DNA from: Undibacterium sp. YM2
GTDB lineage: Bacteria; Pseudomonadota; Gammaproteobacteria; Burkholderiales; Burkholderiaceae_D
Direction of reading: 5' to 3'
Assembly: GCF_009937975.1 (NCBI RefSeq)
Contig: NZ_AP018441.1
Span: 186,001 to 250,000 of the forward strand
Length of the DNA: 64,000 bases
In this document: piece by piece, positions 1 through 7,865 of the stretch
Layout: each line of letters starts with the position of its first letter
How positions within the stretch are numbered: the first letter of the stretch is position 1
Notes under the pieces: generated by a model
The model's input: the letters and a program-made list of their open reading frames with translations, nothing else
What the model was told of the DNA's origin: nothing
The model's database searches: none
Translations under genes and position numbers: made by a program

Positions 1-1
1 A

Positions 2-619
2 TTTGGCAGACAATTCATTGCACCCGCCATCGCAGGCTTTGTAGAAATCTACCCGGACGTTGAAGTGCAGATGCAATTGACAGACAGACCCGTCAACCTG
101 TCCGACGATGGCTTTGATGTCTGCATACGATTTGGAGAAGTCCCAGACGCCAGGGTCACCTCAAGAAAAATCGCCTGCAACCGCCGCCTCTTGTGCGCAT
201 CCCCCATCTACCTTGAACGCCACGGCACACCACTGACACCAACCGACCTGCAACGCCACCGCTGCATCGTCATTCGCGAAAGTGATGAGACTTATGGTAC
301 CTGGCATCTGCACAACGCAAATTCGCAGGCAACCGTAAAAGTGCGCGGCACGGTATCAACCAACGACGGCGAATCAGCAGTCAGTTGGGCCTTGCAGGGT
401 CAGGGCATCTTGCTGCGCTCAGACTGGAACGTCGCCCCCTACCTGCAATCTGGCCGGCTACGTGAAGTACTAAGCGACTGGAAACTGCCCAATGCAGACA
501 TTCATGCTGTTTATCCTATGAAGAACAATTTGTCTGCCAAGGTGCTGGCATTTGTGGGTCACCTGGAAAAATATTTCAGGCAGTATCGTTCGCAGGATGG
601 TGTTAATAGTGGGTGGTAG
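2..619 (+). CDS. LysR-type transcriptional regulator, C-terminal part (cut by window edge)
   Basis: The open frame runs from the left edge (frame 2) to a stop at 617-619, so only the last 205 residues are present. The visible part is the periplasmic-binding-protein-like effector domain of a LysR regulator: a phrase resembling 'PDVEVQMQLTDRPVNL' followed by 'GFDVCIRFG' and 'RKIACNRRLLCASPIYL' is typical of the LysR subgroup that also includes the regulator at 21486-22397 in this window. The N-terminal winged helix-turn-helix lies outside. An internal GTG at 65 is not a credible start, because homology continues upstream of it. The effector and target are unknown. Confidence 0.9.
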   Translation, partial: FGRQFIAPAIAGFVEIYPDVEVQMQLTDRPVNLSDDGFDVCIRFGEVPDARVTSRKIACNRRLLCASPIYLERHGTPLTPTDLQRHRCIVIRESDETYGTWHLHNANSQATVKVRGTVSTNDGESAVSWALQGQGILLRSDWNVAPYLQSGRLREVLSDWKLPNADIHAVYPMKNNLSAKVLAFVGHLEKYFRQYRSQDGVNSGW

Positions 620-720
620 CAGAGCTTGGATGGGCAAGAAGGTATTGCGTTTTCTCAGATGGCATTGATGAAATAGTAGTACCCGTTCAGGTATCGGCAC
701 AATGGTGTAGTTGCTGATGG

Positions 721-873
721 ATGCAACCCCCGCGGGCATCCCCATTCAATGGGGGCTTCGCAGTACTTAAGCTTCCTTCAAGAGATGATGCCATCGTTCT
801 GGCCGCACGTCTCGCCAAAGCTTGTCGCAGTGAGCAGGAGCTTAAGGTATTTGGTTTTGAACCAGAATCTTGA
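721..873 (+). pseudogene. Fragment of a YCII/DGPF-like domain protein
   Basis: A 50-codon open frame reads 'GGFAVLKLPSRDDAIVLAAR' then 'LAKACRSEQELKVFGFEPES' and stops. This resembles the C-terminal half of YCII-related (DGPF) domain proteins, where a Gly-Gly-Phe strand is followed by a 'S.DEA..WA.R' helix and a final strand. The N-terminal half is missing, and no good ribosome binding site precedes the ATG at 721. I read it as a remnant at the edge of the AT-rich island. The family match is by eye only. Confidence 0.35.
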
Positions 874-1283
874 TGCCAAAGTATTTCTGTATATTCTGCT
901 AGTTTATGATTCGGAAGAAATTAGGATAATTTGAACTTGCTGCTCGCACATGGATGTATCAGAATGATCAAAATTTAGTAAATAATTATTTGACGATTGT
1001 GCTAACGTGAATAATGACAAGTTGCTCAGATAAAATGAATTGAGAATTCTTTTCAACGTTTTACCGAGAGTTATATTACGGTTGTTAGTACAAGATGTAA
1101 ATCAAAGTAAACTTCTTCCATTGCATTTGGTATTTTTGTTATAGTTAAAATGTTACGAAAATTTTTATAGAATTTAATCTCGCCACGCAGCGTTGGTAAG
1201 CGTGACCTCATTAATCCATGGCGCACGTGGCGGGAATATAGTTTCGGCACGCTGGCAATTCAGCCGCTGACATAATTAATCTG
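874..1283. other. AT-rich intergenic stretch upstream of the toxin-antitoxin pair
   Basis: No convincing gene. From about 930 the composition turns markedly AT-rich compared with the flanking LysR gene, which fits the left edge of an acquired island. The promoter of the toxin-antitoxin operon must lie here, but I could not pick one -35/-10 pair with confidence. No tRNA or clear attachment-site repeat was found. Confidence 0.4.
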
Positions 1284-1619
1284 ATGCCTATACAATTGGC
1301 GTTTCAAGACGAAAATCTTCGAAAAGTTTGCGAGAGTACTGTTTCGGCAAAACGCAAATACGGTGGACTCGCTGGACCATCGCTTCATGCTCGCCTTGCG
1401 GACTTGAAAGCGGCCGATTCACCATCGGACCTCGTTGATTGGGGTTTAGCAAAATTTGACCAAGCGTCTGATAGCCAGATAATTATTTTTATTGATGATG
1501 AATACCATGTTCGCGCTGCTGCTAATCATAATCCCCCTCCTGGTACTCCAGGAAAGTTGGACTGGAAACAGGTAACGCGAGTAAAGATATTATCTATTGA
1601 GCGTGCCAATGAGAACTGA
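1284..1619 (+). CDS. RelE/HigB-like toxin of a type II toxin-antitoxin system
   Basis: This small 111-residue protein matches the pattern of RelE/ParE-superfamily 'killer' toxins of the HigB type. An N-terminal helix-rich part ('DENLRKVCES...AKRKYG...LHARLADLKAA') is followed by C-terminal strands including 'YHVRAAANHNPPP' and a closing 'LDWKQVTRVKILSIE'. Family members are usually ribosome-dependent mRNA interferases; that activity is inferred, not visible. The stop overlaps the ATG of the next gene by 11 nt, so toxin and antitoxin are translationally coupled, toxin first as in higBA. No strong Shine-Dalgarno sequence precedes the ATG, suggesting low independent translation of the toxin. Confidence 0.8.
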   Translation: MPIQLAFQDENLRKVCESTVSAKRKYGGLAGPSLHARLADLKAADSPSDLVDWGLAKFDQASDSQIIIFIDDEYHVRAAANHNPPPGTPGKLDWKQVTRVKILSIERANEN

Positions 1620-2721
1620 AATTGATTTTGCGCCCATGTGGGCTGTTCCGCCGGGTCGAACCATTTGTGATTTGATGAAATCAAGGGGGATTGCTTCGAC
1701 TAAATTGGCAAATTTGGTTAGCATGACTGAGGCTGAATTCGATAATCTCTTGTCTGGAAAGAGCGCTCTTACTGCTTATGTTGCTACTCATCTAGAGACT
1801 AATCTCGGAGCATCAGCCAATTTTTGGTTGCGTCGCGAAGAGCAGTACCGAAAGCAATTGACTGAGTTGAATGAGGGGGTTGATCCAGAAAAAGAAGAAT
1901 ATAAGTCTTGGTTAAAAAGTCTCCCTCTGAAAGAAATGCAAAGCCTTGGATTGATTGAGTCGACCAGAGATCAGAAAGAAAAACTTCGTGGATGCCTTAG
2001 TTTTTTTGATGTACCTAATCTCGATGCATGGTATAGGACTTATGTAGACGTTAGAGCAGCGACCGCGTTTCGAACAACTGATGCCTACCTTGAAAATGTT
2101 CCAGCTACGTCCACGTGGCTCAGACTCGGTGAGTTGCAAGCTGCGAAGATTGAATGCCAGAACTGGAGTCCTGAGCGATTTAAAGCGCAATTGACAAAAA
2201 TACGCAGTTTGACAAAAATAGCTGCTCCATCAGAGTTTCTTCCAAAGCTCCAAAATTATTGCGCAGAAGTCGGTGTTGCTGTTGTTGTAATAAAAGCGCC
2301 GACTGGATGTAGAGCTAGTGGAGCGACTTTCTTTGCTAATCCGAATAAGGCCGTATTGCTGCTGAGCTTCCGCTATTTAAGCGATGACCAATTCTGGTTT
2401 TCTTTCTTTCATGAAGCGGCTCATCTAATATTGCATTGGGATGCTGATTTACTGATTCTTGAAACATCTGACGGCCCCAAGTCTCCTAGAGAGGAAGAGG
2501 CTAATGCATTTGCCTCTGAGCAACTAATACCTCATGGATTTCAAACTCGAATGCGGGAGGCGGCTAAGACTTTGAAAGGCATCATGAGACTTGCACAAGA
2601 TGCAGGAGTATCTTATGGGATCGTAGTGGGGCAAATGCAGTTTCGTGGATTTGTTAGGCGCGATCGCTTTAACCGTTTAAAAACTCGGTACAAGTGGGAC
2701 CAGCTAACCGCGAAAAGCTAA
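1609..2721 (+). CDS. HigA-like antitoxin fused to an ImmA/IrrE zinc metalloprotease
   Basis: The 370-residue protein starts with a HigA/Xre-type helix-turn-helix (about residues 15-75, 'PGRTICDLMKSRGIASTKLA' and 'LETNLGASANFWLRREEQYR'). It ends with an ImmA/IrrE metallopeptidase domain carrying HEAAH at 268-272 and a downstream acidic 'EEEANAFASEQLIP' stretch that should give the third zinc ligand. I chose ATG 1609 over the upstream TTG at 1597 because it gives the usual small overlap with the toxin. The likely role is DNA-binding antitoxin and operon autorepressor; the protease may cleave a repressor or the antitoxin part itself on a signal, by analogy with ImmA/IrrE. The 3' end overlaps the convergent gene by 18 bp. 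Confidence 0.8.
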   Translation: MRTEIDFAPMWAVPPGRTICDLMKSRGIASTKLANLVSMTEAEFDNLLSGKSALTAYVATHLETNLGASANFWLRREEQYRKQLTELNEGVDPEKEEYKSWLKSLPLKEMQSLGLIESTRDQKEKLRGCLSFFDVPNLDAWYRTYVDVRAATAFRTTDAYLENVPATSTWLRLGELQAAKIECQNWSPERFKAQLTKIRSLTKIAAPSEFLPKLQNYCAEVGVAVVVIKAPTGCRASGATFFANPNKAVLLLSFRYLSDDQFWFSFFHEAAHLILHWDADLLILETSDGPKSPREEEANAFASEQLIPHGFQTRMREAAKTLKGIMRLAQDAGVSYGIVVGQMQFRGFVRRDRFNRLKTRYKWDQLTAKS

Positions 2722-3630
2722 ATATTTTTTCGGGCTCTTCTGCCAATTGCAGAGGGAGTCTTCTATTACCTGCATCCCTACCCCCAAAGTTTTATCGAGT
2801 TGTACGGAGAGCTCATCTAGAGCCTTTTTTGAAAGTGATTTATTGTCTACCGCTCCGCAGAAAAGTAGGCGTGCGCCGCGCACTGGTCCAGTCCCATCCT
2901 TCATGTACGCTGATGGAGGTTCTAAGTTGACTAAGCCAATTTTTGCCACCATAGTTAGGAAGTCAAATTTACCAGTTCTTCCAAATCGATGTACGGCATT
3001 CATGTCCCTATACAAGTAGTCGAATAGTTTCTTAGGATCAGTTCCAACTTTTGCCTGAGCTCTATCTATGAGGTCTTTGTGTGACCGAGTCGGACCTACC
3101 CAGTCAGCATAGCTTTTAAGAATGACATCCAATTTGCCCAGACTTTCATATTTGCGATGGTTTCCAAACGGGAAACTCGCTCGCTGCTTTTTTATGTTAT
3201 CAAGATGTTGATGGAGCCACATAGAGAAGTCATTGGGATTTTTCGAAAATCTATCCCACGTCCAAACAAACTGGTCATTGAACGCACCATATACCATTCT
3301 CAGCAAACCATATCCTTTCGTAAGATGTTTCCCGCAATGTACGAAAAGGAAGATCAACCAAAAGGCTTCATCCTCATTACCTGAACGCATATAATGGACT
3401 GCTGCCCGAAGTGGGTCGAACATTACGGCATCTTTAGGGTTTATGCGGCTTAGTGAAACTTCCCGCGTTGAAATAGTTTTCACGTATTTGATCCGCGCAA
3501 CACTGTCTATCATTTGACTTACAAGGGCAGTGAGTTCTTCTTGGGATGGGATGCCTGGTAACGGTTTCCCGTTAACTCGATAGTCTGTGAGTTGCTGCTC
3601 AAGTTGTGCTGCGAGTTTTGGATTTTTCAT
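2704..3630 (-). CDS. Alpha-glutamyl/putrescinyl thymine pyrophosphorylase-like protein (clade 3)
   Basis: This 308-residue protein resembles the aGPT-PPlase clade 3 family, a branch of the helix-hairpin-helix DNA-glycosylase fold predicted to attach amino acids or polyamines to activated hydroxymethyl-pyrimidines in DNA. The diagnostic stretch is in the second half: 'KSYADWVGPTRSHKDLIDR', then 'FGRTGKFDFLTMVAKIGL', then 'PPSAYMKDGTGPVRGARLLF'. It lies 24 nt downstream of the thymidylate-synthase-family gene on the same strand, a pairing that fits a base-modification pathway. The N-terminal 100 residues are helical with no motif I recognise. Family assignment is from memory of the motif. Catalysis by a bacterial clade 3 member has not, to my knowledge, been shown. 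Confidence 0.65.
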   Translation of the reverse strand: MKNPKLAAQLEQQLTDYRVNGKPLPGIPSQEELTALVSQMIDSVARIKYVKTISTREVSLSRINPKDAVMFDPLRAAVHYMRSGNEDEAFWLIFLFVHCGKHLTKGYGLLRMVYGAFNDQFVWTWDRFSKNPNDFSMWLHQHLDNIKKQRASFPFGNHRKYESLGKLDVILKSYADWVGPTRSHKDLIDRAQAKVGTDPKKLFDYLYRDMNAVHRFGRTGKFDFLTMVAKIGLVNLEPPSAYMKDGTGPVRGARLLFCGAVDNKSLSKKALDELSVQLDKTLGVGMQVIEDSLCNWQKSPKKYLAFRG

Positions 3631-3654
3631 ATCGCTTAATATATTTGGGAATAC

Positions 3655-4722
3655 TTACCGGATATTTTCTTCGTTATCGCCCGCGGGCTGTTGGGCATCA
3701 AGTTCCTCGACATCGAAGAGCATGGGTTCTGTCGGTTGTACAGCTTTTGGAATTCGGCGTTGACGTTTTAAAATATGAGCGTCATAAAAAGTAGAACTCA
3801 TTTTCTTTTTGATTTCGTTAATATTCTTTCTCTGTTCACCCTTGGCTGAATCTCGAGAATATCGGAACACCTCAAGCAGTCGTACAAAGTCGCCCCAGTA
3901 TGGGTCTAGGTCAGCAAAAGAAGGCTGTTTTCCCTGTCGAATTGTTCGCTCTGCCTTCAAAAGATTTTTGACAGATGGCCATGGGTCACCAAGCGGCATT
4001 GGTGGCATTGGAACTCGCTCCTGCACACCTTCCTCAAGATAATCCTGCATTGCTTTCGTATGTTCGGTGTAAAGATGAAGACTACCAACAGCATGCTTGT
4101 AAGGACCGACTTCAACACCCAATGAGCGTGCAATGAGTTCCTGCAACATCGTGAACGCAAAGACATCATGCGGCAGTCCCAAAAACGCGTCATTCGACCG
4201 CATCATGACCATTGCATGGAGCTGATGGTTGCGAATTGTGAATTGTAGCGTACAGGTACACGGAAGGTCCTCGCGTCGGCTTTCAAGGTTGTCAGCTAAA
4301 TCCTCTCCGCGGAAAAGTTGAATAACGGCCCTTCGCGATGTATTGCTCGCTTTTAGAGTTTTGATGACATTCTGAACTTGGTTAATTGCTCCGTTTAGAT
4401 CGAATAGGCGAGGACCGTATGCTCCATAAATGGTCTTCCCATCATCAGAATACTTGCCATAGTCACGTATGTAGTATTGGATGAAACTCACTTTATCCGA
4501 GCCTGAAAGATACCACAGGAATTCTCCTAAGCAACTGAACAAGGTACTCTTCCGTTCAGTTCGGCTTATACGGGCTCGTGGATTTTTAATTTGAAGCAGT
4601 GCCCCATTAATCTCTGTTGCAGGTCCTTTCGTAGGCGTAATATCAGATGAGCCACGCTTTCGCAGCAAGCGCCGATAAACTTTTATGAGTAAGTCATCAA
4701 GGGTTTCTGCGCTCAGATACAT
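3655..4722 (-). CDS. Thymidylate-synthase-family enzyme, possibly a (d)CMP hydroxymethylase
   Basis: The 355-residue protein aligns well with ThyA. The catalytic Cys is C155 (in 'LPCTCTLQF'), followed by the conserved R-S-x-D-x-F-L-G at 175-182 and 'HLY' at 216-218, with paired Arg 130/131 for phosphate binding. The decisive oddity is 'GLPHD' at 182-186. ThyA has 'GLPFN', and its Asn (177 in E. coli) selects uracil; here it is Asp186. In T4 dCMP hydroxymethylase an Asp takes that place and shifts specificity to cytosine. The enzyme may therefore hydroxymethylate or methylate a cytosine nucleotide rather than dUMP. A C-terminal tail of about 60 residues is unlike ThyA. Second gene of the minus-strand cassette. 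Confidence 0.8.
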   Translation of the reverse strand: MYLSAETLDDLLIKVYRRLLRKRGSSDITPTKGPATEINGALLQIKNPRARISRTERKSTLFSCLGEFLWYLSGSDKVSFIQYYIRDYGKYSDDGKTIYGAYGPRLFDLNGAINQVQNVIKTLKASNTSRRAVIQLFRGEDLADNLESRREDLPCTCTLQFTIRNHQLHAMVMMRSNDAFLGLPHDVFAFTMLQELIARSLGVEVGPYKHAVGSLHLYTEHTKAMQDYLEEGVQERVPMPPMPLGDPWPSVKNLLKAERTIRQGKQPSFADLDPYWGDFVRLLEVFRYSRDSAKGEQRKNINEIKKKMSSTFYDAHILKRQRRIPKAVQPTEPMLFDVEELDAQQPAGDNEENIR

Positions 4723-4796
4723 AACGGAAATAGTAAGTCTAATGGGGCATTTAGCTGATGGAGCCGCGAAATCTGATGAAGTGGAATAGTCAAAAA

Positions 4797-5099
4797 TTAC
4801 TCAAACAGTCGTAACTGCGGTTCTGCTCTATTAAGTGACGCGATAAGCTCAAGTTTTAGTTGTCGGCCGCGCGAAATGAGTGTGCGTCGGTCAGCTGGCA
4901 TTGCACCCCGACTCAATGCCACAATTCGAACTTCGACAGTAACGTCGTAATGGGGTAGTGAGGCATGTGCCTGAAACCAAGCGCGCTTCAACCCTAAAGA
5001 TTTTGCAAACAGATGCAGTTCATCGAGCGAGTCGGCGACTAAATGGCACCATTGGCGTCCTTGCCAGGCTATCCGAACATTATCCACATATACAGCCAA
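4797..5099 (-). CDS. DUF4031 domain protein
   Basis: A 100-residue protein with the DUF4031 pattern: N-terminal 'MAVYVDNVRIAWQGRQWCHL', then 'ADSLDELHLFAKSLGLKRAW' and 'HYDVTVEVRIVALSRGA'. Its function is not established; small DUF4031 proteins are common in phages and actinobacteria. The start is a TTG at 5097-5099, chosen because GAGGT lies 8 nt upstream and the 'MAVYVDN' motif begins there. It is the first gene of the cassette, 74 nt ahead of the thymidylate-synthase-like gene, so it probably shares its transcript. The promoter should lie in the AT-rich block at 5110-5200. Confidence 0.75.
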   Translation of the reverse strand: MAVYVDNVRIAWQGRQWCHLVADSLDELHLFAKSLGLKRAWFQAHASLPHYDVTVEVRIVALSRGAMPADRRTLISRGRQLKLELIASLNRAEPQLRLFE

Positions 5100-5553
5100 A
5101 ATTATTACCTCATAAAGTTAATTTATTCTATATTAATATTGCTAATTAAAATAGCATTAATACTAATCTGTTGGGTCTTAAGAACAGATTGGCGATTCTC
5201 ATAATTTACATATCAAAATTGGCAAAAAAATTAGGCGCAGTTCTCCTCACGCTGCATGCAATAAAGATTTATGGGGGCTCAAATTATAATTGGTGAAAGT
5301 AAGAGTTGGTATGAATATGCTCGTCTCTGATTTTCTATGAAGCGATTTTGCGTTGTAATTTGATTTGTCACAGTATCGCAGAAGCAAAATGGCAGTGTAG
5401 GGGTGAGCGTGCATACGACATCTACTCCCGTTTGCTCAAAGAACGTGGCCAACCGGTTATATTTAAGACAAATCAACAAGCTCCACCTGCCCACCCCAGA
5501 AAAGACGGATAATACCGCCTACACGTTTTCGTACACTATTCTGGAACTCCCCC
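5100..5553. other. Intergenic region between island and ycaO-like gene
   Basis: The first 130 bases are very AT-rich and probably hold the minus-strand promoter of the DUF4031 cassette. The rest has no intact gene but contains a short clpP-derived segment at 5399-5446. The composition moves toward that of the host chromosome before 5554, so the right boundary of the island probably falls here. Confidence 0.5.
5399..5446 (+). pseudogene. Scrap of clpP (N-terminal region)
   Basis: Sixteen consecutive codons read [16 protein letters not shown], which is the conserved segment near the N-terminus of the ClpP protease ('[20 protein letters not shown]...'). The frame continues for about 24 codons without further ClpP similarity to a stop, and nothing ClpP-like precedes it. 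There is no start codon or ribosome binding site. It must be a gene fragment left by recombination; a functional peptide is unlikely. Confidence 0.6.
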
Positions 5554-7755
5554 ATGGAAATTAAGGTTAACTTTCTCGATAAGCTTCGTCTTGAAGCCAA
5601 GTTCGATGATTTTACGGTGGTGGCTGATCAGCCTATCCGTTATAAGGGGGATGGTTCTGCGCCTGGTCCTTTTGATTATTTTTTGGCTTCGTCGGCCTTG
5701 TGTGCGGCTTATTTTGTGAAGCTGTATTGCAATACCCGCAATATCCCGACTGAAAATATACGGCTGTCGCAGAATAATATTGTTGATCCTGAAAACCGTT
5801 ACGCGCAGATTTTCAAGATACAGGTGGAGTTGCCTGCGGATATTTCTGCCAAAGACCGTGAAGGTATCTTGCGGTCCATCGACCGTTGTACAGTCAAAAA
5901 AGTGGTGCAGGCGGGGCCGGAGTTTGTGATTGAAGAGGTTGAGAATCTCGATGCGGATGCGCAGGCTTTGCTGACCTTGAACCCGTCTGCGGATGCAGCC
6001 ACGTATATCCTGGGCAAGGATTTGCCGCTGGAGCAGACCATTGCGAATATGTCTGGCTTGCTGGCGGGGCTGGGTATCAAGATAGAGATTGCTTCGTGGC
6101 GTAATATTATTCCTAATGTGTGGTCGCTGCATATACGCGATGCGCATTCGCCCATGTGTTTTACCAATGGCAAGGGCGCGACCAAAGAGAGCGCGCTGGC
6201 GTCGGCCCTGGGTGAGTATATCGAGCGCCTGAGTTGCAACCATTTTTATGCCGGTTCGTTCTGGGGTGAAGATATTGCCAATGCAGCCTTTGTGCATTAC
6301 CCGGAAGAGCGCTGGTTCAAGCCTGGCAAGAGGGATGCGCTGCCTAAAGAGATACTGGATGAGTATAGTCGCGAGATTTATGATCCTGAGGGTGAGCTGC
6401 GTGGCTCGCATCTGATCGATACCAATTCTGGCAATGCAGAGCGTGGCATCTGCTCGCTGCCTTATGTGCGGCAGTCAGATGGTGAGGTCGTTTATTTCCC
6501 TTCTAATCTCATTGAAAACCTGTACGCCAGCAATGGCATGAGTGCCGGTAATACCCTGGCTGAAGCGCAGGTGCAATGTCTGTCCGAGATATTTGAACGT
6601 GCCGTCAAGCGTGAAATTCTCGAAGGTGAAATTGCCTTGCCGGATGTACCGCAAGAAGTGCTGGCGAAATACCCTGGCATTGTGGCTGGCATACAGGGGC
6701 TGGAAGAACAGGGCTTCCCTGTGCTGGTGAAGGATGCGTCGCTGGGTGGACAATACCCTGTCATGTGCGTGACCCTGATGAACCCGCGCACGGGTGGCGT
6801 GTTTGCGTCCTTTGGTGCACACCCCAGTCTGGAAGTGGCGCTGGAACGCAGCCTGACAGAGTTGCTGCAAGGCCGCAGTTTTGAAGGCCTTAATGATTTG
6901 CCGCAACCTACCTTTGTCAGCAATGCAGTGACTGAGCCAAATAATTTTGTGGAGCACTTCATCGATTCCAGCGGTGTAGTGTCGTGGCGCTTCTTTAGTG
7001 CCAAGGCTGATTACGAATTTGTTGATTGGGATTTTTCTGGTCAAGGTGAAAATTCGAACGCCGATGAAGCCGCGACCTTGTTCGGCATACTCAAGGAGAT
7101 GGGTAAAGAAGCCTACATGGCTGTGTATGACCATCTGGGTGCTACGGCCTGCCGTATCCTGGTGCCGGGTTATTCTGAAGTTTATCCGGTGGAAGACCTG
7201 ATCTGGGATAACACCAACAAGGCCCTGCTGTTCCGCAAAGATGTCCTGAATCTGCATACGCTGGATGATGAACAACTGGAAGACTTGCTGGAACGTCTGG
7301 AGAATAATGAGCTCGACGAATACAGCGACATCGCCACCCTGATAGGCATAGAGTTTGACGAGAACACGATCTGGGGCCAGCTCACGGTTGTTGAATTGAA
7401 GCTGCTGATCAATCTCGCCTTACAGGACTTTGAAGAAGCGAAAGAACTGGTCGAAACCTTCCTGCAATACAACGACAACACGGTTGATCGCGGTTTGTTT
7501 TATCAGGCCCTGAATGTGGTGCTGGAAGTGACGCTCGATGATGAGCTGGAACTGGATGATTACGTCGTCAACTTCCGCCGCATGTTTGGTAATGAGCGTA
7601 TGGATGCGGTATTGGGTTCAGTCGATGGCAGCGTGCGCTTTTACGGCCTGACACCAACCAGCATGAAACTCGAAGGGCTGGACAGGCATGCGCGCCTGAT
7701 CGATAGTTACAAGAAACTGCATGCGGCGCGCAGCAAATTTGCTGCATCGAAGTAA
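5554..7755 (+). CDS. ycaO: OsmC-YcaO fusion protein
   Basis: The 733-residue protein has an OsmC-like domain (about 1-130, with cysteines C50 and C112 in the usual OsmC positions 'SSALC' and 'DRCTVKKV') joined to a YcaO domain (about 150-560). The ATP-binding region includes 'ALGEYIERLS' and a second 'AQVQCLSEIFERAV' helix. A helical C-terminal extension like that of E. coli YcaO follows. YcaO proteins activate amide backbones with ATP; E. coli YcaO is linked to RimO-dependent beta-methylthiolation of ribosomal protein S12. The OsmC part suggests thiol or peroxide chemistry coupled to it. It stands alone on its strand. The start has no strong Shine-Dalgarno sequence, but the next ATG would cut into the OsmC fold. 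Confidence 0.88.
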   Translation: MEIKVNFLDKLRLEAKFDDFTVVADQPIRYKGDGSAPGPFDYFLASSALCAAYFVKLYCNTRNIPTENIRLSQNNIVDPENRYAQIFKIQVELPADISAKDREGILRSIDRCTVKKVVQAGPEFVIEEVENLDADAQALLTLNPSADAATYILGKDLPLEQTIANMSGLLAGLGIKIEIASWRNIIPNVWSLHIRDAHSPMCFTNGKGATKESALASALGEYIERLSCNHFYAGSFWGEDIANAAFVHYPEERWFKPGKRDALPKEILDEYSREIYDPEGELRGSHLIDTNSGNAERGICSLPYVRQSDGEVVYFPSNLIENLYASNGMSAGNTLAEAQVQCLSEIFERAVKREILEGEIALPDVPQEVLAKYPGIVAGIQGLEEQGFPVLVKDASLGGQYPVMCVTLMNPRTGGVFASFGAHPSLEVALERSLTELLQGRSFEGLNDLPQPTFVSNAVTEPNNFVEHFIDSSGVVSWRFFSAKADYEFVDWDFSGQGENSNADEAATLFGILKEMGKEAYMAVYDHLGATACRILVPGYSEVYPVEDLIWDNTNKALLFRKDVLNLHTLDDEQLEDLLERLENNELDEYSDIATLIGIEFDENTIWGQLTVVELKLLINLALQDFEEAKELVETFLQYNDNTVDRGLFYQALNVVLEVTLDDELELDDYVVNFRRMFGNERMDAVLGSVDGSVRFYGLTPTSMKLEGLDRHARLIDSYKKLHAARSKFAASK

Positions 7756-7770
7756 GCTGCTCACGTATGA

Positions 7771-7804
7771 CTGGTCTGCAATGATGATGTTCATTGCAGA
7801 CCAG
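7771..7804. terminator. Perfect 14-bp hairpin between convergent genes
   Basis: Arms 7771-7784 and 7791-7804 are perfectly complementary with a 6-nt loop, lying 15 nt after the ycaO-like stop and before the convergent map gene. No T-run follows on either strand, so it may act as a transcript-end or decay-stop structure rather than a classical intrinsic terminator. Confidence 0.5.
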
Positions 7805-7865
7805 GCGGGTGCATATCCACTTGCGTATTCACTCGTAAATCCACCCGCATATGCAACGACGAGCT

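Noticed and set aside
749..934. 61-codon plus-strand open frame
   Set aside because: No ribosome binding site or family match, and it overlaps the YCII-like fragment in another frame.
5279..5494. 71-codon minus-strand frame in the island's right flank
   Set aside because: It overlaps the clpP scrap antisense and has no support of its own.
5536..6411. Long minus-strand open frame of 291 codons opposite the ycaO-like gene
   Set aside because: The plus-strand frame has clear OsmC and YcaO domains through this region; the minus frame has no recognisable motif and is a codon-usage shadow.
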